64,000 nt of DNA from Marine Group I thaumarchaeote SCGC AAA799-D11 (GCA_000746765.1 JOSY01000033.1:116113-180112), one strand, 5' to 3'. Shown: positions 1 to 8,839, numbered from the stretch's first letter. Notes: generated by a model not told the origin, from the sequence alone. A program made the numbers and translations.

Positions 1-136
1 TTCCAACATAAATCCCTCCATTGGGCATATCATCCATTGTAATCCATTCAATGTTTTCATGACAGAAATCAGAAAAATCAGTCTCTTTATTTTGAAAAGA
101 GATGTAAAAGTTTTTGATGAGTTCTTGGTTAGACAT
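1..136 (-). CDS. NTF2/SnoaL-like protein, N-terminal fragment
   Basis: The window edge cuts this gene; only the first 45 codons are visible, from an ATG at 136. The start of the protein (MSNQELIKNFY, then a stretch with FCHENIEW and DMPNGGIY) resembles the first helix and strand of SnoaL-like or ketosteroid-isomerase-like (NTF2 fold) proteins, where a helix is followed by 'ni.w...'. It lies 9 bp downstream of cdvC on the same strand, so it may be co-transcribed. Function cannot be read from the fragment; the fold is a guess from pattern only. Confidence 0.5.
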   Translation of the reverse strand, partial: MSNQELIKNFYISFQNKETDFSDFCHENIEWITMDDMPNGGIYVG

Positions 137-145
137 TCAAGTTTT

Positions 146-1339
146 CTAAAGTGCTTGGAACTCCTCGCTCCATTTATGATATGCTCGGATCATTTCTGTT
201 GAAACACTTGGTTTTCTTCTTGCCATGATATCTTTGAAATCAGAAGAAGTTAGTTCTCTTGGTTGTACTGGTTCTTCACCTTCTACTGGCTCATGATAAT
301 CAGGAGCATTGAAAATTTCATGTACTGTTTTGATTTGGGCAGCTTGACATACGTCTTTGATGTCACTAGCACTGTATCCATCAAACAATTTTGCCAATTC
401 AGTAGGATTGACTTTGTAATCTTTGTTTAGTTTAGCAGTATATTGCTCAAAGAGATTTTCTCTTGCTGCCTGAGTGGGTAAGGACACATAGATTCTTTTT
501 TGAAACCTTCTAAGGAAAGGCCAATCAAGACTCCAAGGTTTGTTTGTTGCGCCAATTACATACATCATCAAATCTTTTCCTTTACCATTAACACCATCCA
601 TCTCAGTTAGGAATTGGTTCTTTGTTCTAACTTCTCCACCAACCTCACTGTTTCTGGAACCTAAAAGGGAATCAACTTCATCTACAAATAAAATAACAGG
701 TTTGCCTTCTTTTTCAGCATAACTTCTTGCCATTGCAAATAATTTTGAAACATTCTTTTCTGCTTCACCTAACCATTTACTCATCATAGATGATGCATCT
801 ACATTGATAAAATAACCATCCATCTCATTTGCAGTAGCAGCTGCTAACATTGTTTTACCAGTTCCAGGTGGGCCATAAAGCAACATTCCTTTTGGCCATC
901 CTAGTGGGAACAAATCAGGTCTTTTAGTTGGATATACAATTGATTCACGTAGTGCGCTTTTAGCATCTTCTAAACCTATGACTTGGTCCCAAGTTACATC
1001 GGGTTTTTCTTTCATGATAAGGTCTTCAAAATCATTTTCTGCCTCTTGTCTTTGAACAGATTTTTTCTGGTCTTCTTCAGAAGCTTTAGGATCAACTACA
1101 GGTTCTACGCCATGGGCTTGTTGTAATGCATTAATTCTATTATGATAAGAGTTACATCTTTCTTTGTAAATTGGATTGAGTTTACTGTTTGGATATAATT
1201 GCAGTAATTTTACCAAAGCATCAATTGCTTGCTGATAGTATGTGATTGCCTGACCGCGTGCCCCTTGGGAGTCAAATTTGATAGCCTCAGAAGCATATTT
1301 GCTAGCAGTATTTTCTAGTTCTTGGGGAGCCATACTCAT
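146..1339 (-). CDS. cdvC: CdvC, Vps4-like AAA ATPase of the Cdv/ESCRT division system
   Basis: Residues 1-80 form a helical MIT domain and residues about 115-397 a single AAA+ ATPase domain. The Walker A motif GPPGTGKT is at residues 156-163 and Walker B ILFVDEVD at 216-223, followed by an arginine-rich second region of homology (FLRRFQKRIYV). The length of 397 aa is usual for archaeal CdvC. Family knowledge: CdvC remodels ESCRT-III (CdvB) polymers in cell division and is the Vps4 homologue. The ATG at 1339 sits 11 bp after an ESCRT-III-like gene pair, so the three genes look like one operon. A second in-frame Met at codon 3 is an alternative start. Confidence 0.95.
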   Translation of the reverse strand: MSMAPQELENTASKYASEAIKFDSQGARGQAITYYQQAIDALVKLLQLYPNSKLNPIYKERCNSYHNRINALQQAHGVEPVVDPKASEEDQKKSVQRQEAENDFEDLIMKEKPDVTWDQVIGLEDAKSALRESIVYPTKRPDLFPLGWPKGMLLYGPPGTGKTMLAAATANEMDGYFINVDASSMMSKWLGEAEKNVSKLFAMARSYAEKEGKPVILFVDEVDSLLGSRNSEVGGEVRTKNQFLTEMDGVNGKGKDLMMYVIGATNKPWSLDWPFLRRFQKRIYVSLPTQAARENLFEQYTAKLNKDYKVNPTELAKLFDGYSASDIKDVCQAAQIKTVHEIFNAPDYHEPVEGEEPVQPRELTSSDFKDIMARRKPSVSTEMIRAYHKWSEEFQAL

Positions 1340-1349
1340 TTCAAATTAC

Positions 1350-1850
1350 CTACGCAGTATTCTCTTGAGAATTTTGTTGGTATCCTATGGTGTTAATCTC
1401 TGTAGCAAAATTGGTTAAATTAATTGCACTCGTTTCATGCTCATCATAGTCAGGACCATCATGATATTTCTTCTTAAAATCGGATTTTTCTGAGATATCC
1501 ACATGGATTCCCTTTACCTTACTGATGGAGTCTTCAGCAGACATGATCAATTCTGAAATTTCATCATCCAAATCTTCAATAGAGCCTGCAGCATCTGAAA
1601 TTACAGAAACAAAATATTTGAGAATTGAACGCATCTCTTTTTTATCAGCATATTTGACAAGCATAAAATCAGCAATTCCAACAATTTTATCTAAATCTTG
1701 TAACTCTTCTAAGGTTAATTTTTCAATATTTTTATCATCAGAAGACTTTACCTCAGAAATTTTTTTATCAATTTTGGAGGATAGTGATTTTATACGCTCA
1801 AGGTCCTTTGAAAAATCACGTTTGGTGTTTAACACATTCAAGTATTGCAT
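1350..1850 (-). CDS. Small helical protein, possible ESCRT-III-like partner of CdvC
   Basis: This 166-aa protein is predicted almost entirely helical and highly charged: an N-terminal lysine-rich helix pair (KDLERIKSLSSKIDKKI), a central acidic helix (EELQDLDKIV) and a helix rich in D/E (SIEDLDDEISELI), then a disordered polar tail. This order is like a compact Snf7/CdvB core, but similarity is too weak to assign by eye. Its start overlaps the end of the upstream gene by 13 bp and its stop is 11 bp before cdvC, so translation is probably coupled. No proline-rich MIM2 motif for the MIT domain is visible in the tail. It may be a divergent CdvB paralogue or an operon-specific cofactor. Confidence 0.6.
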   Translation of the reverse strand: MQYLNVLNTKRDFSKDLERIKSLSSKIDKKISEVKSSDDKNIEKLTLEELQDLDKIVGIADFMLVKYADKKEMRSILKYFVSVISDAAGSIEDLDDEISELIMSAEDSISKVKGIHVDISEKSDFKKKYHDGPDYDEHETSAINLTNFATEINTIGYQQNSQENTA

Positions 1851-2395
1851 AATTTAAAAAAATCAACATTAGGATACTGCTTACTTATTTTAGAGTCCAC
1901 CATCAATTTTACTTCATCAAGTAGAGTTGATGACTCGATGTTTGATTGACTAAAATCAAAACTAGCATGAGTAAGTGCTGCAGAATCAAGTACTATACTG
2001 CCCAAATGAACAGAAAGTTCGGATAATTTTTGACTGCAATCAGGAACTAATTCATAGAGTTGCGCGCTAATTGTTCTAATTAGTGGAATAGATGAAGGTA
2101 GGATTTGAGGGATTGATTGAACATTTGTGATGCTTCTAGTCTTCCTTTTTGTCAGAGTCAAAATCTCAAGAGAAAATGCCATGATTCGTTCAAGTTCAAT
2201 TGCTTGTAGGTGAGTTTTATCTGATTCATCAAAATCAGAAACTAAATCCTTGTTTGATTGTTTCAAATCATCTCGTTTTTGGGATATGACATCTACAATC
2301 TCTTCAAGTAGAGATACAGAGTAATCTAATCTAGGAGTTAAAGTGACAGAGTGAGAGATGTTCTCAGTATCTATCTCTACACATTTAACCGACAT
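1838..2395 (-). CDS. Divergent ESCRT-III/CdvB-like protein (Snf7-type pattern)
   Basis: The first gene of the cdvC operon encodes 185 aa. After a short N-terminus, residues about 25-120 show a long charged helical hairpin followed by a segment (IRTISAQLYELVPD, then QKLSELSVHLGSIV) that matches the CdvB/Snf7 pattern 'IR.l...L...iPe...eL.eie..l..l'. In known CdvB proteins this pattern follows a helix pair with EL.R. and LALE-type residues; here the equivalent is AIELERIMAFSLEIL. The assignment rests on this pattern and on the neighbouring cdvC. No C-terminal winged helix is seen, so it is shorter than the classical CdvB with a CdvA-binding domain. Confidence 0.55.
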   Translation of the reverse strand: MSVKCVEIDTENISHSVTLTPRLDYSVSLLEEIVDVISQKRDDLKQSNKDLVSDFDESDKTHLQAIELERIMAFSLEILTLTKRKTRSITNVQSIPQILPSSIPLIRTISAQLYELVPDCSQKLSELSVHLGSIVLDSAALTHASFDFSQSNIESSTLLDEVKLMVDSKISKQYPNVDFFKLCNT

Positions 2396-2552
2396 GAGAT
2401 ATTCTATTGAGATTTTGTATTTGAGGACGATGTCACAATTAATTTAGTAACTACAGTTACACCTATCTGCAGATACAATTTTGATTTTTTTTGAGTATTT
2501 GTGTAAAGGAATTTAGCTCTCAATTTTACCTAATAACAAATCAACCATAATC

Positions 2553-3713
2553 ATGGTCAATGAGCACGCATTAACAGTTAGCCTTGAAGAATTTGGTTTA
2601 AGCAAGTATGAGGCACAAGCATATGTTGCATTAATTGCCAAAGGCACTATTTCAGCAGGGGAATTGGCATATTATTCAGAAATTCCAAGAACCAAGATTT
2701 ATCCAACTTTACTAAAACTTGAAAATAAAAAGCTCGCAATAATTTCAAAAAGCAAACCAATAATGTGTACTGCTATTGCACCCGAAGATGCATTTGATGG
2801 AATAATTCATGAACAAATTAACAAAGTAAATGCAATGAATACTCTAGTATCCAATCTCAAAAAGGCCAGTGAGGAAAGTAGAAAATCAAGAGGTTCAGAA
2901 GAAAAAAGATATTTTCACATTAGTGCAAACAATGTTCTATCACAACTTCAAACCATGATTGATGGTAGTAAATCATCAATCAAGATCATGGCAGATCAGT
3001 GGGGTTTTGGGTTATTAGCAGAATGTAAAGAACAACTAGTTTCAGTGTTACGTAGAAGTATAGATGTCAAAGTTCTAGTTTCTCCAACACAAATTTGTTC
3101 AGAGTCATATAGAGCAATTCCAGATGGAGTGGAAATTAGAGCATCAGACATTACACAAAACTGCTTCATCTTTGATGAAACAGAATTACTAATGGTAAAT
3201 AACGAGAATGGTAAAGGCGCTATATTTTCATCAACTGACATTCTGGGAGTAAATCAAGAAAGAGTATTTTCACACATATGGAAAAATGCAACAAAAACAA
3301 AAGCACTTGCAGACATGACAAAAACAGAAGCCCAAGAAATTTACAAAATAATCAAGACCGTTAATGAAACAGGATTGACACACATATTGAATTCAACAAT
3401 GTTCTCAAAAAAACCAGAATTTGACTTGTTTAAATTATTAGAAAAGAGTGGTGTTTCACTAAAATCAAAATCACTGGATGACATCATTGAGATAATGGAT
3501 GCAGTGCTACAGATTACATGTTCAGGACATGTGAATTTTGAGGCAAATACAAAAAACATTACAGTTGAATCAAAGCTAAATAGCGGCCATTCTCTTCCAT
3601 GGGTTTCAATTTTAGATGGATGCCTTCAAAAACAAGGGTACAAAACCAGAACAGTGTTTCAGAATAATTCAAGTAAGGGCGAAAAAGTCCACATCAAGAT
3701 AAGTAAAAACTAA
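2553..3713 (+). CDS. TrmB-like transcriptional regulator
   Basis: The 386-aa protein begins with a winged helix (residues about 10-75: GLSKYEAQAYVALIAKG, ELAYYSEIPRTKIYPTL), the classic TrmB DNA-binding signature. A coiled linker and a phospholipase-D-like middle domain follow (about 120-245: SSIKIMAD, VDVKVLVSP-type strands, FIFDETELLMV). The C-terminal 140 residues resemble no domain recognised here. TrmB proteins regulate sugar or central metabolism genes in archaea, but the ligand here is unknown. It is divergent from the cdvC operon across a 157-bp gap and 29 bp upstream of ridA. Confidence 0.82.
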   Translation: MVNEHALTVSLEEFGLSKYEAQAYVALIAKGTISAGELAYYSEIPRTKIYPTLLKLENKKLAIISKSKPIMCTAIAPEDAFDGIIHEQINKVNAMNTLVSNLKKASEESRKSRGSEEKRYFHISANNVLSQLQTMIDGSKSSIKIMADQWGFGLLAECKEQLVSVLRRSIDVKVLVSPTQICSESYRAIPDGVEIRASDITQNCFIFDETELLMVNNENGKGAIFSSTDILGVNQERVFSHIWKNATKTKALADMTKTEAQEIYKIIKTVNETGLTHILNSTMFSKKPEFDLFKLLEKSGVSLKSKSLDDIIEIMDAVLQITCSGHVNFEANTKNITVESKLNSGHSLPWVSILDGCLQKQGYKTRTVFQNNSSKGEKVHIKISKN

Positions 3714-3742
3714 AATCAGACAAAATTGACGCAACAATCGTC

Positions 3743-4198
3743 ATGTCTGAAGAAAAACTCAAAGAATTAGGAATAGAATTACCAGAAGCCCCAACACCTG
3801 CAGGAAATTACATCCCAGTGGTAAAAACAGGAAATTTACTTTTCATTTCAGGACAAATTCCACTTGAAAACGGCAAAGTGGCATACACTGGAAAAGTTTC
3901 AGATGACAACCTAGAGACTGCTCAAAAATCAGCTAAAAGTTGCGCAATAAACATACTAGCTCAGATCAAAAGAGAAGCAGGAAGTTTGGACAAAGTTTCA
4001 AGAATTATCAGACTTTCAGGATTTGTAAATGCAGTTCCAGAATTTACACAGCATCCAAAAGTGATCAATGCAGCATCAGATTTGATGTTTGAGATTTTTG
4101 GAGAAAAGGGAAAGCATACAAGAATTGCATTAGGAGCAGGAAGTTTACCACTTGATTCGATGACAGAGATTGATGCAATCGTAGAGATCTCAGAATAA
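3743..4198 (+). CDS. RidA/YjgF/YER057c/UK114 family protein
   Basis: This 151-aa protein has the RidA core: GNLLFISGQIPL near residue 33, the central AINILAQIKREAGSLD helix, and the C-terminal HTRIALGAGSLPLDSMTEID segment carrying the conserved Arg and Glu. RidA proteins hydrolyse reactive enamine/imine intermediates; the longer form with GSLPLDS is a subgroup (RutC/YjgH-like) whose substrates are less certain. It follows the TrmB-like regulator by 29 bp in the same direction. Confidence 0.88.
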   Translation: MSEEKLKELGIELPEAPTPAGNYIPVVKTGNLLFISGQIPLENGKVAYTGKVSDDNLETAQKSAKSCAINILAQIKREAGSLDKVSRIIRLSGFVNAVPEFTQHPKVINAASDLMFEIFGEKGKHTRIALGAGSLPLDSMTEIDAIVEISE

Positions 4199-4249
4199 CT
4201 TGAGAATCAGCTTAGAATTATTATACGAGTAAAGTATGAGCTCAACAAA

Positions 4250-6250
4250 TTGAAAATAAACAGGAATATTGTGATTTTTCCAATAATGTTTTTTGGAGTA
4301 ATATTTTTTTCTCAATGCATCGATAATGCATATTCACAAGAATGGACAGACCATAATGATTCTGATCCAGGATTGAGTAAAATTCCTGATTGGGTAAAGC
4401 AAGTGGTTAGATGGTGGTCAGAAGACACCATCAGTGATCACGAGTTTGCTAACGGGTTAGGATTTCTTATCAAAGAAAAAGTAATTGAAGTAGATATCAG
4501 AATAGTATTTGGAACTACAAATCAGGAGATTCTTCAAACAAAAGACATCGAGATTAGTGTTGATAAAGACATAGAGATTCCTGATTGGATTAGAAATAGT
4601 GCAAAATGGTATACGACAGGAGAAATTCCAGAGGAACATTTTCTTGGAGGAGTGGAACATTTGATTAATGAGAATATTATTTCATTTGGAGAAAAATCTG
4701 AATACGATTATGAAAAAATACAAAATAAACTTGTTGCAAATGCATCTCCAATATATCTAGAGAATAATCAAAATGTAGAGTTTTCAGTAGACAAAATTGA
4801 AAAAATTATTGATGGTGAAAAAGTTAAGATGTTTGGATACAATAATCAAAGTCCAGGTCCAATGCTAATAGCAAATCAAGGAGATACAGTCACCATTAAC
4901 GTGAAAAATAACTTAGATATTCCAACTACAACACATTGGCACGGTTTAAGATTAGATTACAAAAGTGATGGAGTACCACACATTACACAAGATCCTATTC
5001 AGCCAGGAGAAACCTTCCAGTATACTCTAAAATTCCCTGATACCGGAATCTATGTCTATCATCCACATACAAGAACTGAAATGCAAGTGGATATGGGGCT
5101 GTATGGGAATATCTTAGTCCAAGAGAAAGATGATAATTACCAAAATTTCCAAATTCCATTAATTTTAGATGATATCAAAATTAATGAAAAAAATGTCATA
5201 GAATATGATGAGGATGTTGTTGATCATGTCTTAATGGGAAGGTTTGGAAATACTATGCTCATTAATGGAGAACCAGATTATGTTTTAGAAGTACCGCAAA
5301 ATGAAATTCTAAAGTTTTACCTAACAAATACAGCAAATACTAGAACATTTAACTTCCAAATTGAAGGACAAGATCTCAAGCTAGTAACATCAGACATGAG
5401 TGACTATGGAGAAAGTAAATTTGTTGATTCTGTGATTATTTCTCCATTTGAAAGGAGAGCGGTTGAAGTTATGATTGAATCACCAGGTGTATATGACATA
5501 ATTCATTTAACTCCCGAAAAAAAATACAGTATTGGAAAAATCATTGTAAACAAATCAATGATTCAGCCCAATGATGAATTTTTCAACGTATCAAAGAATT
5601 CAGAAATAAAATACGAAATGTCAACATTTAAAAAATATTTTTCAATTGAACCAGAGTTAGAGTTAGAATTTGATTTAGAAAGTACATTAGATCTATCCAT
5701 GCATTCAATGGAGCATGATCATTCAATTATGGAAGATTCAATGCAACAAGACCATCAAATAGTAGACAGTACAATGGATCATGCAAGTATTATTGCACAA
5801 GGCATGTCAATGGATCATCATGAAGATTCAATGAGTCATCATGGTTCAGATGGAATTGAATGGGAAGATGAAATGCCAAATATGAACAAAATGTCAAATG
5901 AAAAAAATACAAAGTGGGTTTTACGTGATAAAAATTCAGGAAAGGAAGGATTGGATATTGATTTTGAAGTCAACGTAGGGGATGTTAAGAAAATCAGATT
6001 GATTAACAGCGAAGATTCGATTCATCCAATGCAACATCCATTTCACTTGCACGGACAAAGATTCATTGTTCTCTCAGAAAATGGCGAGATGAATTCTAAT
6101 TTATCATGGCAAGATAGTGTTTTGGTGCCCAAAGGAAAAACAATCGATATCCTAGTAGAGTTCTCTAATCCAGGAGAATGGCTAATGCATTGTCACATTT
6201 TAGAGCATCATGAATCAGAAATGACGGCAAAAATCAGTGTCAAATCTTAG
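4250..6250 (+). CDS. Secreted multicopper oxidase with duplicated N-terminal motif and His/Met-rich insert
   Basis: The start is TTG at 4250, because the nearby ATG at 4235 runs into a stop. Residues 1-30 are a signal peptide. Two copies of a roughly 35-residue motif beginning IPDW (about 45-79 and 110-144) precede the oxidase. All four copper signatures are present: HWH at 229-231, HPH at 271-273, HPFHLHG near 590, and HCH at 647-649 with Met658 completing the type 1 site. This indicates an intact T1/T2/T3 enzyme. A His/Met/Asp-rich stretch (about 480-540, MHSMEHDH-like) probably binds extra copper. Thaumarchaea encode many such oxidases; the substrate (Cu+, a nitrogen compound or a phenolic) cannot be read from sequence. 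Confidence 0.93.
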   Translation: MKINRNIVIFPIMFFGVIFFSQCIDNAYSQEWTDHNDSDPGLSKIPDWVKQVVRWWSEDTISDHEFANGLGFLIKEKVIEVDIRIVFGTTNQEILQTKDIEISVDKDIEIPDWIRNSAKWYTTGEIPEEHFLGGVEHLINENIISFGEKSEYDYEKIQNKLVANASPIYLENNQNVEFSVDKIEKIIDGEKVKMFGYNNQSPGPMLIANQGDTVTINVKNNLDIPTTTHWHGLRLDYKSDGVPHITQDPIQPGETFQYTLKFPDTGIYVYHPHTRTEMQVDMGLYGNILVQEKDDNYQNFQIPLILDDIKINEKNVIEYDEDVVDHVLMGRFGNTMLINGEPDYVLEVPQNEILKFYLTNTANTRTFNFQIEGQDLKLVTSDMSDYGESKFVDSVIISPFERRAVEVMIESPGVYDIIHLTPEKKYSIGKIIVNKSMIQPNDEFFNVSKNSEIKYEMSTFKKYFSIEPELELEFDLESTLDLSMHSMEHDHSIMEDSMQQDHQIVDSTMDHASIIAQGMSMDHHEDSMSHHGSDGIEWEDEMPNMNKMSNEKNTKWVLRDKNSGKEGLDIDFEVNVGDVKKIRLINSEDSIHPMQHPFHLHGQRFIVLSENGEMNSNLSWQDSVLVPKGKTIDILVEFSNPGEWLMHCHILEHHESEMTAKISVKS

Positions 6251-6323
6251 AAAACAAATCAAATCCAGTTTTTCCAAGTAGTTCTTATATCAAATGAGAA
6301 TGGTGAAAATCTAAGGATATTCC

Positions 6324-7601
6324 ATGACATTGAAAAATTATATTTTCAAACAATTGTGGTTTCAAGTTGTAATATCCTTACTGATTGGATTAGTAGTAGG
6401 TTTAGTTTTAGGAGACGATGTGGGTGTGGGTCTAGATGATAACACTTTAGATTCTCTTTCAGCATATCTCAAAATTCCTGCTAACATATTTTTGAGTATA
6501 ATTTTGATGATCATAGTTCCATTAATTTTTGCATCAATCATAGTGGCCATCACTAATTTAGGGACAAAAGAGAAAATGAAAACTCTCGGATTAGGCATTG
6601 GGGTTTATTTTGTAATTACTACAACAATTTCAATTCTAATTGCAATAACTCTTGCATCAATTATTGCTCCTGGAAGCATTCTGGATCTTACTGCACTTCA
6701 AGAAACACATGACCTTTCTGAAGATGATTTGAAAGTTACAGAAGGCTTCTCAGTAGACGACATACCAGAAATAGCATCAAACATCATTCCAAGAAATCCA
6801 ATTGTGTCTTATCTTGAAGGACAAATGTTAAGCATTTTGATAATGGCAATGATAGTTGGTCTGGCAATGGCAGCACTTCCAAAAGATTCAGTCAAACCAT
6901 TACTAGATTTACTGGAATCCATTCAAAAAATTACATTATACATTCTAATCATGGCAATGAAGATTGTACCGTTTGCAGTTTTTGGTTTGATTGTAGGCAT
7001 GGTTGCCAAAGTCGGAATAGAAACGATGGCAGGGCTTGGAGTGTACATGGCAACTGTAATCCTAGGACTAGGAGCTATGTTGTTAGTATACACAATGATC
7101 ATAAAGTTTGTAGCAAAAAGACCAATTTCATCTACATTTTCAAAATTCCGCAATCCACAGACTTTGGCTTTCTCAACTGCAAGTTCAATGGCAACAATGC
7201 CAATGACATTAAAGACTGCAGAAGAGGATCTTAAACTAGACACACGTGTCTCAAAATTTGTAATTCCACTTGGAACTACAATAAACATGGATGGTACTGC
7301 TTTATACCAAGTAATAGCAGTCTTCTTTTTGGCACAGTTATTTGCAATTGAGTTGAGTATGTTTTCTATACTTGTGATTATCATTACTTCACTTTTAGCA
7401 TCAATTGGAACTCCTGCAGTTCCAGGAGCTGGAACAATCGTCCTAACTACAATACTGATAACAGTTGGAATTCCACCAGTCGGGATTTTGTTATTACTTT
7501 CAGTAGATAGAATCTTAGATATGATCAGGACCATGGTTAATGTTACAGGGGATCTGACTGCATCGTGTGCGTTTGATGAAATAACGCGAGAAAAGAATTG
7601 A
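6324..7601 (+). CDS. Dicarboxylate/amino acid:cation symporter (DAACS family)
   Basis: A 425-aa integral membrane protein with about eight transmembrane helices and two re-entrant hairpins. Diagnostic motifs are the serine-rich hairpin (AFSTASSMATMPMT), the substrate and sodium site NMDGTALYQ and the second hairpin with GTPAVPGAG. Family members take up glutamate, aspartate, succinate or malate with Na+ or H+. It lies 73 bp after the multicopper oxidase. A dicarboxylate importer suggests some mixotrophic uptake of organic acids; the exact substrate is not decidable here. Confidence 0.93.
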   Translation: MTLKNYIFKQLWFQVVISLLIGLVVGLVLGDDVGVGLDDNTLDSLSAYLKIPANIFLSIILMIIVPLIFASIIVAITNLGTKEKMKTLGLGIGVYFVITTTISILIAITLASIIAPGSILDLTALQETHDLSEDDLKVTEGFSVDDIPEIASNIIPRNPIVSYLEGQMLSILIMAMIVGLAMAALPKDSVKPLLDLLESIQKITLYILIMAMKIVPFAVFGLIVGMVAKVGIETMAGLGVYMATVILGLGAMLLVYTMIIKFVAKRPISSTFSKFRNPQTLAFSTASSMATMPMTLKTAEEDLKLDTRVSKFVIPLGTTINMDGTALYQVIAVFFLAQLFAIELSMFSILVIIITSLLASIGTPAVPGAGTIVLTTILITVGIPPVGILLLLSVDRILDMIRTMVNVTGDLTASCAFDEITREKN

Positions 7602-7646
7602 ATGATTTGGAAATTATCTTAAATATATTTTCAAAGAATTTGATTC

Positions 7647-7844
7647 ATGGTTCAAATGTGCAAAGGAGTATGTGAGCGATTAAAATCAACCTCATTTACA
7701 AATAATCTTCGTTACAAAATAGGACAAAAATGGTGTTCATTATGTGCAATATTTTTTCTCACAGAAGAAAACACATGCCCATGTTGTAAAACAAGATTAA
7801 GATCAAAAGCTAGAAGTAAAAAATATGATTTGCCAAGAATGTAA
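7647..7844 (+). CDS. Micro zinc-ribbon protein of the CKGxC family (copy 1)
   Basis: A 65-aa basic protein with MCKGVCERL at the N-terminus, a CSLC knuckle in the middle and CPCC near the C-terminus, followed by a lysine/arginine tail. Two more proteins of the same plan lie in this window (51984-52154 and 54926-55141), so it is a real, conserved family. The Cys pattern (CxxxC, CxxC, CPCC) fits one or two zinc sites. Function unknown; nucleic-acid binding is plausible from the charge. Confidence 0.8.
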   Translation: MVQMCKGVCERLKSTSFTNNLRYKIGQKWCSLCAIFFLTEENTCPCCKTRLRSKARSKKYDLPRM

Positions 7845-7980
7845 TCATGAAAAAGGCAAGTGTCAATGTTTTTGCTGTTGCTCCATTCGTGAAATAGGAT
7901 GCCCATACTGTATACCTCCAGTTTTAGCATATAGACAGGTAAAGAAAATCATCAGAAAACTCAAAAATACATCAAAATGA
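7825..7980 (+). CDS. Cys-rich 51-aa mini-protein overlapping the zinc-ribbon gene
   Basis: A reading frame starting ATG at 7825 overlaps the end of the preceding gene by 20 bp in another frame and encodes 51 aa. Eleven of the first 30 residues or so are Cys, arranged CxxC, CxCxxCCC and CPYC, followed by a basic helix (RQVKKIIRKLK). The dense, ordered Cys pattern and the overlap argue for a real gene, coupled to its neighbour. It resembles small metal-binding knuckles or a metallothionein-like site. No relative was recognised. Confidence 0.6.
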   Translation: MICQECNHEKGKCQCFCCCSIREIGCPYCIPPVLAYRQVKKIIRKLKNTSK

Positions 7981-7999
7981 TTCTAAAATCGAGGCTAAA

Positions 8000-8368
8000 T
8001 TGAAGTACTTGGAAGAAATAGAATCTGAAAAATACATCTCAGTTGAAACATACAAGAAAAACGGTGACCCAATAAGGACACCAGTTTGGTTTACAATAAA
8101 AAATAATCAAATTTTTGTAGTAACTAGAGACCAAACAGGAAAAGTAAAGAGACTAAAAAACAACACTCAGGTAAAAATTGCAACATGTACCATTAAAGGG
8201 GAGATAAAAGGAAAGTGGGTCTCAGGAATTGCAGAAATTTTAGATGAAGAAAAAACAAAAGATGCAGTAAAAAGAAGAGATAAAAAATATGGGTTCTTTT
8301 CTAAGATGGCAAGGTTTCTAACTAAAAGTAAAGGAGAACTTTTAGCATTCTCAATTAAGATTAAATGA
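8000..8368 (+). CDS. F420/FMN-binding split-barrel protein (PPOX class)
   Basis: The 122-aa protein has the split-barrel order of PPOX-class F420-dependent oxidoreductases: a first strand pair (YISVETYKKNGDPIRTPVWF), a second (NQIFVVTRDQTGKVKRLKNN), the VKIATCTIKGEIKGKWV strand and a C-terminal helix and strand. Such proteins use F420H2, FMN or heme-related ligands. The start is TTG at 8000; no ATG fits. It is 19 bp downstream of the Cys-rich mini-protein. The 3' end overlaps the convergent membrane protein gene by 18 bp. Confidence 0.8.
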   Translation: MKYLEEIESEKYISVETYKKNGDPIRTPVWFTIKNNQIFVVTRDQTGKVKRLKNNTQVKIATCTIKGEIKGKWVSGIAEILDEEKTKDAVKRRDKKYGFFSKMARFLTKSKGELLAFSIKIK

Positions 8369-8839
8369 ATTTTGTAATTTTTGTTCCTTCTTTAGTTTCA
8401 CTGCAGTCAATCCTGCAAATCCAAATATGATTACCAGTCCAACGTATGCCAACACTTGACTGTATTCTATTAGAACTGCAGACACTCCAGTTCCAACAAC
8501 ACTTGGAAGTAAAGATAATGCATAGAGCCACCAACCACAACAACCAAGTGGAACTAGAGAAAAGAAAGAGAAGAAAGAGGTTGCAGCAGTACTTCCAGAG
8601 TTTCCACCAAATGCTTTTCGTTTAACATCAAGTTTGCATCCAAGAAGTTTACTTTTTTCAGATAAAAAGACTTGCAGACCAATACCGATTCCCATACCAA
8701 TTATCACAATAGAGTTTAGTTGAAATGCAGCACTAATTGCAGCATATGGTTCTAATGCAGGAGTAGTTGCCACCACTACTGCCAAATAGATTACAACTGT
8801 AAGAACTCCAACGATTGTCGCCTTTTGGATAGGTCTCAT
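8351..8839 (-). CDS. Four-helix membrane protein with a Cys pair in helix 3
   Basis: The 162-aa protein has about four transmembrane segments (residues 8-28, 40-60, 85-110 and 125-148). Helix 3 holds a GCCGWW motif, a position where MerT/MerC-type metal transporters carry a Cys pair, so metal or thiol chemistry is possible but unproved. It starts at 8839, and its ATG shares one base with the stop of the upstream DUF3179 gene (TGATG), so the two are translationally coupled. Confidence 0.72.
   Translation of the reverse strand: MRPIQKATIVGVLTVVIYLAVVVATTPALEPYAAISAAFQLNSIVIIGMGIGIGLQVFLSEKSKLLGCKLDVKRKAFGGNSGSTAATSFFSFFSLVPLGCCGWWLYALSLLPSVVGTGVSAVLIEYSQVLAYVGLVIIFGFAGLTAVKLKKEQKLQNSFNLN

Noticed and set aside
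6923..7534. Long minus-strand frame (203 codons) opposite the symporter gene
   Set aside because: Opposite strand of a clear DAACS transporter; composition is a mirror of membrane helices, with no motif of its own.
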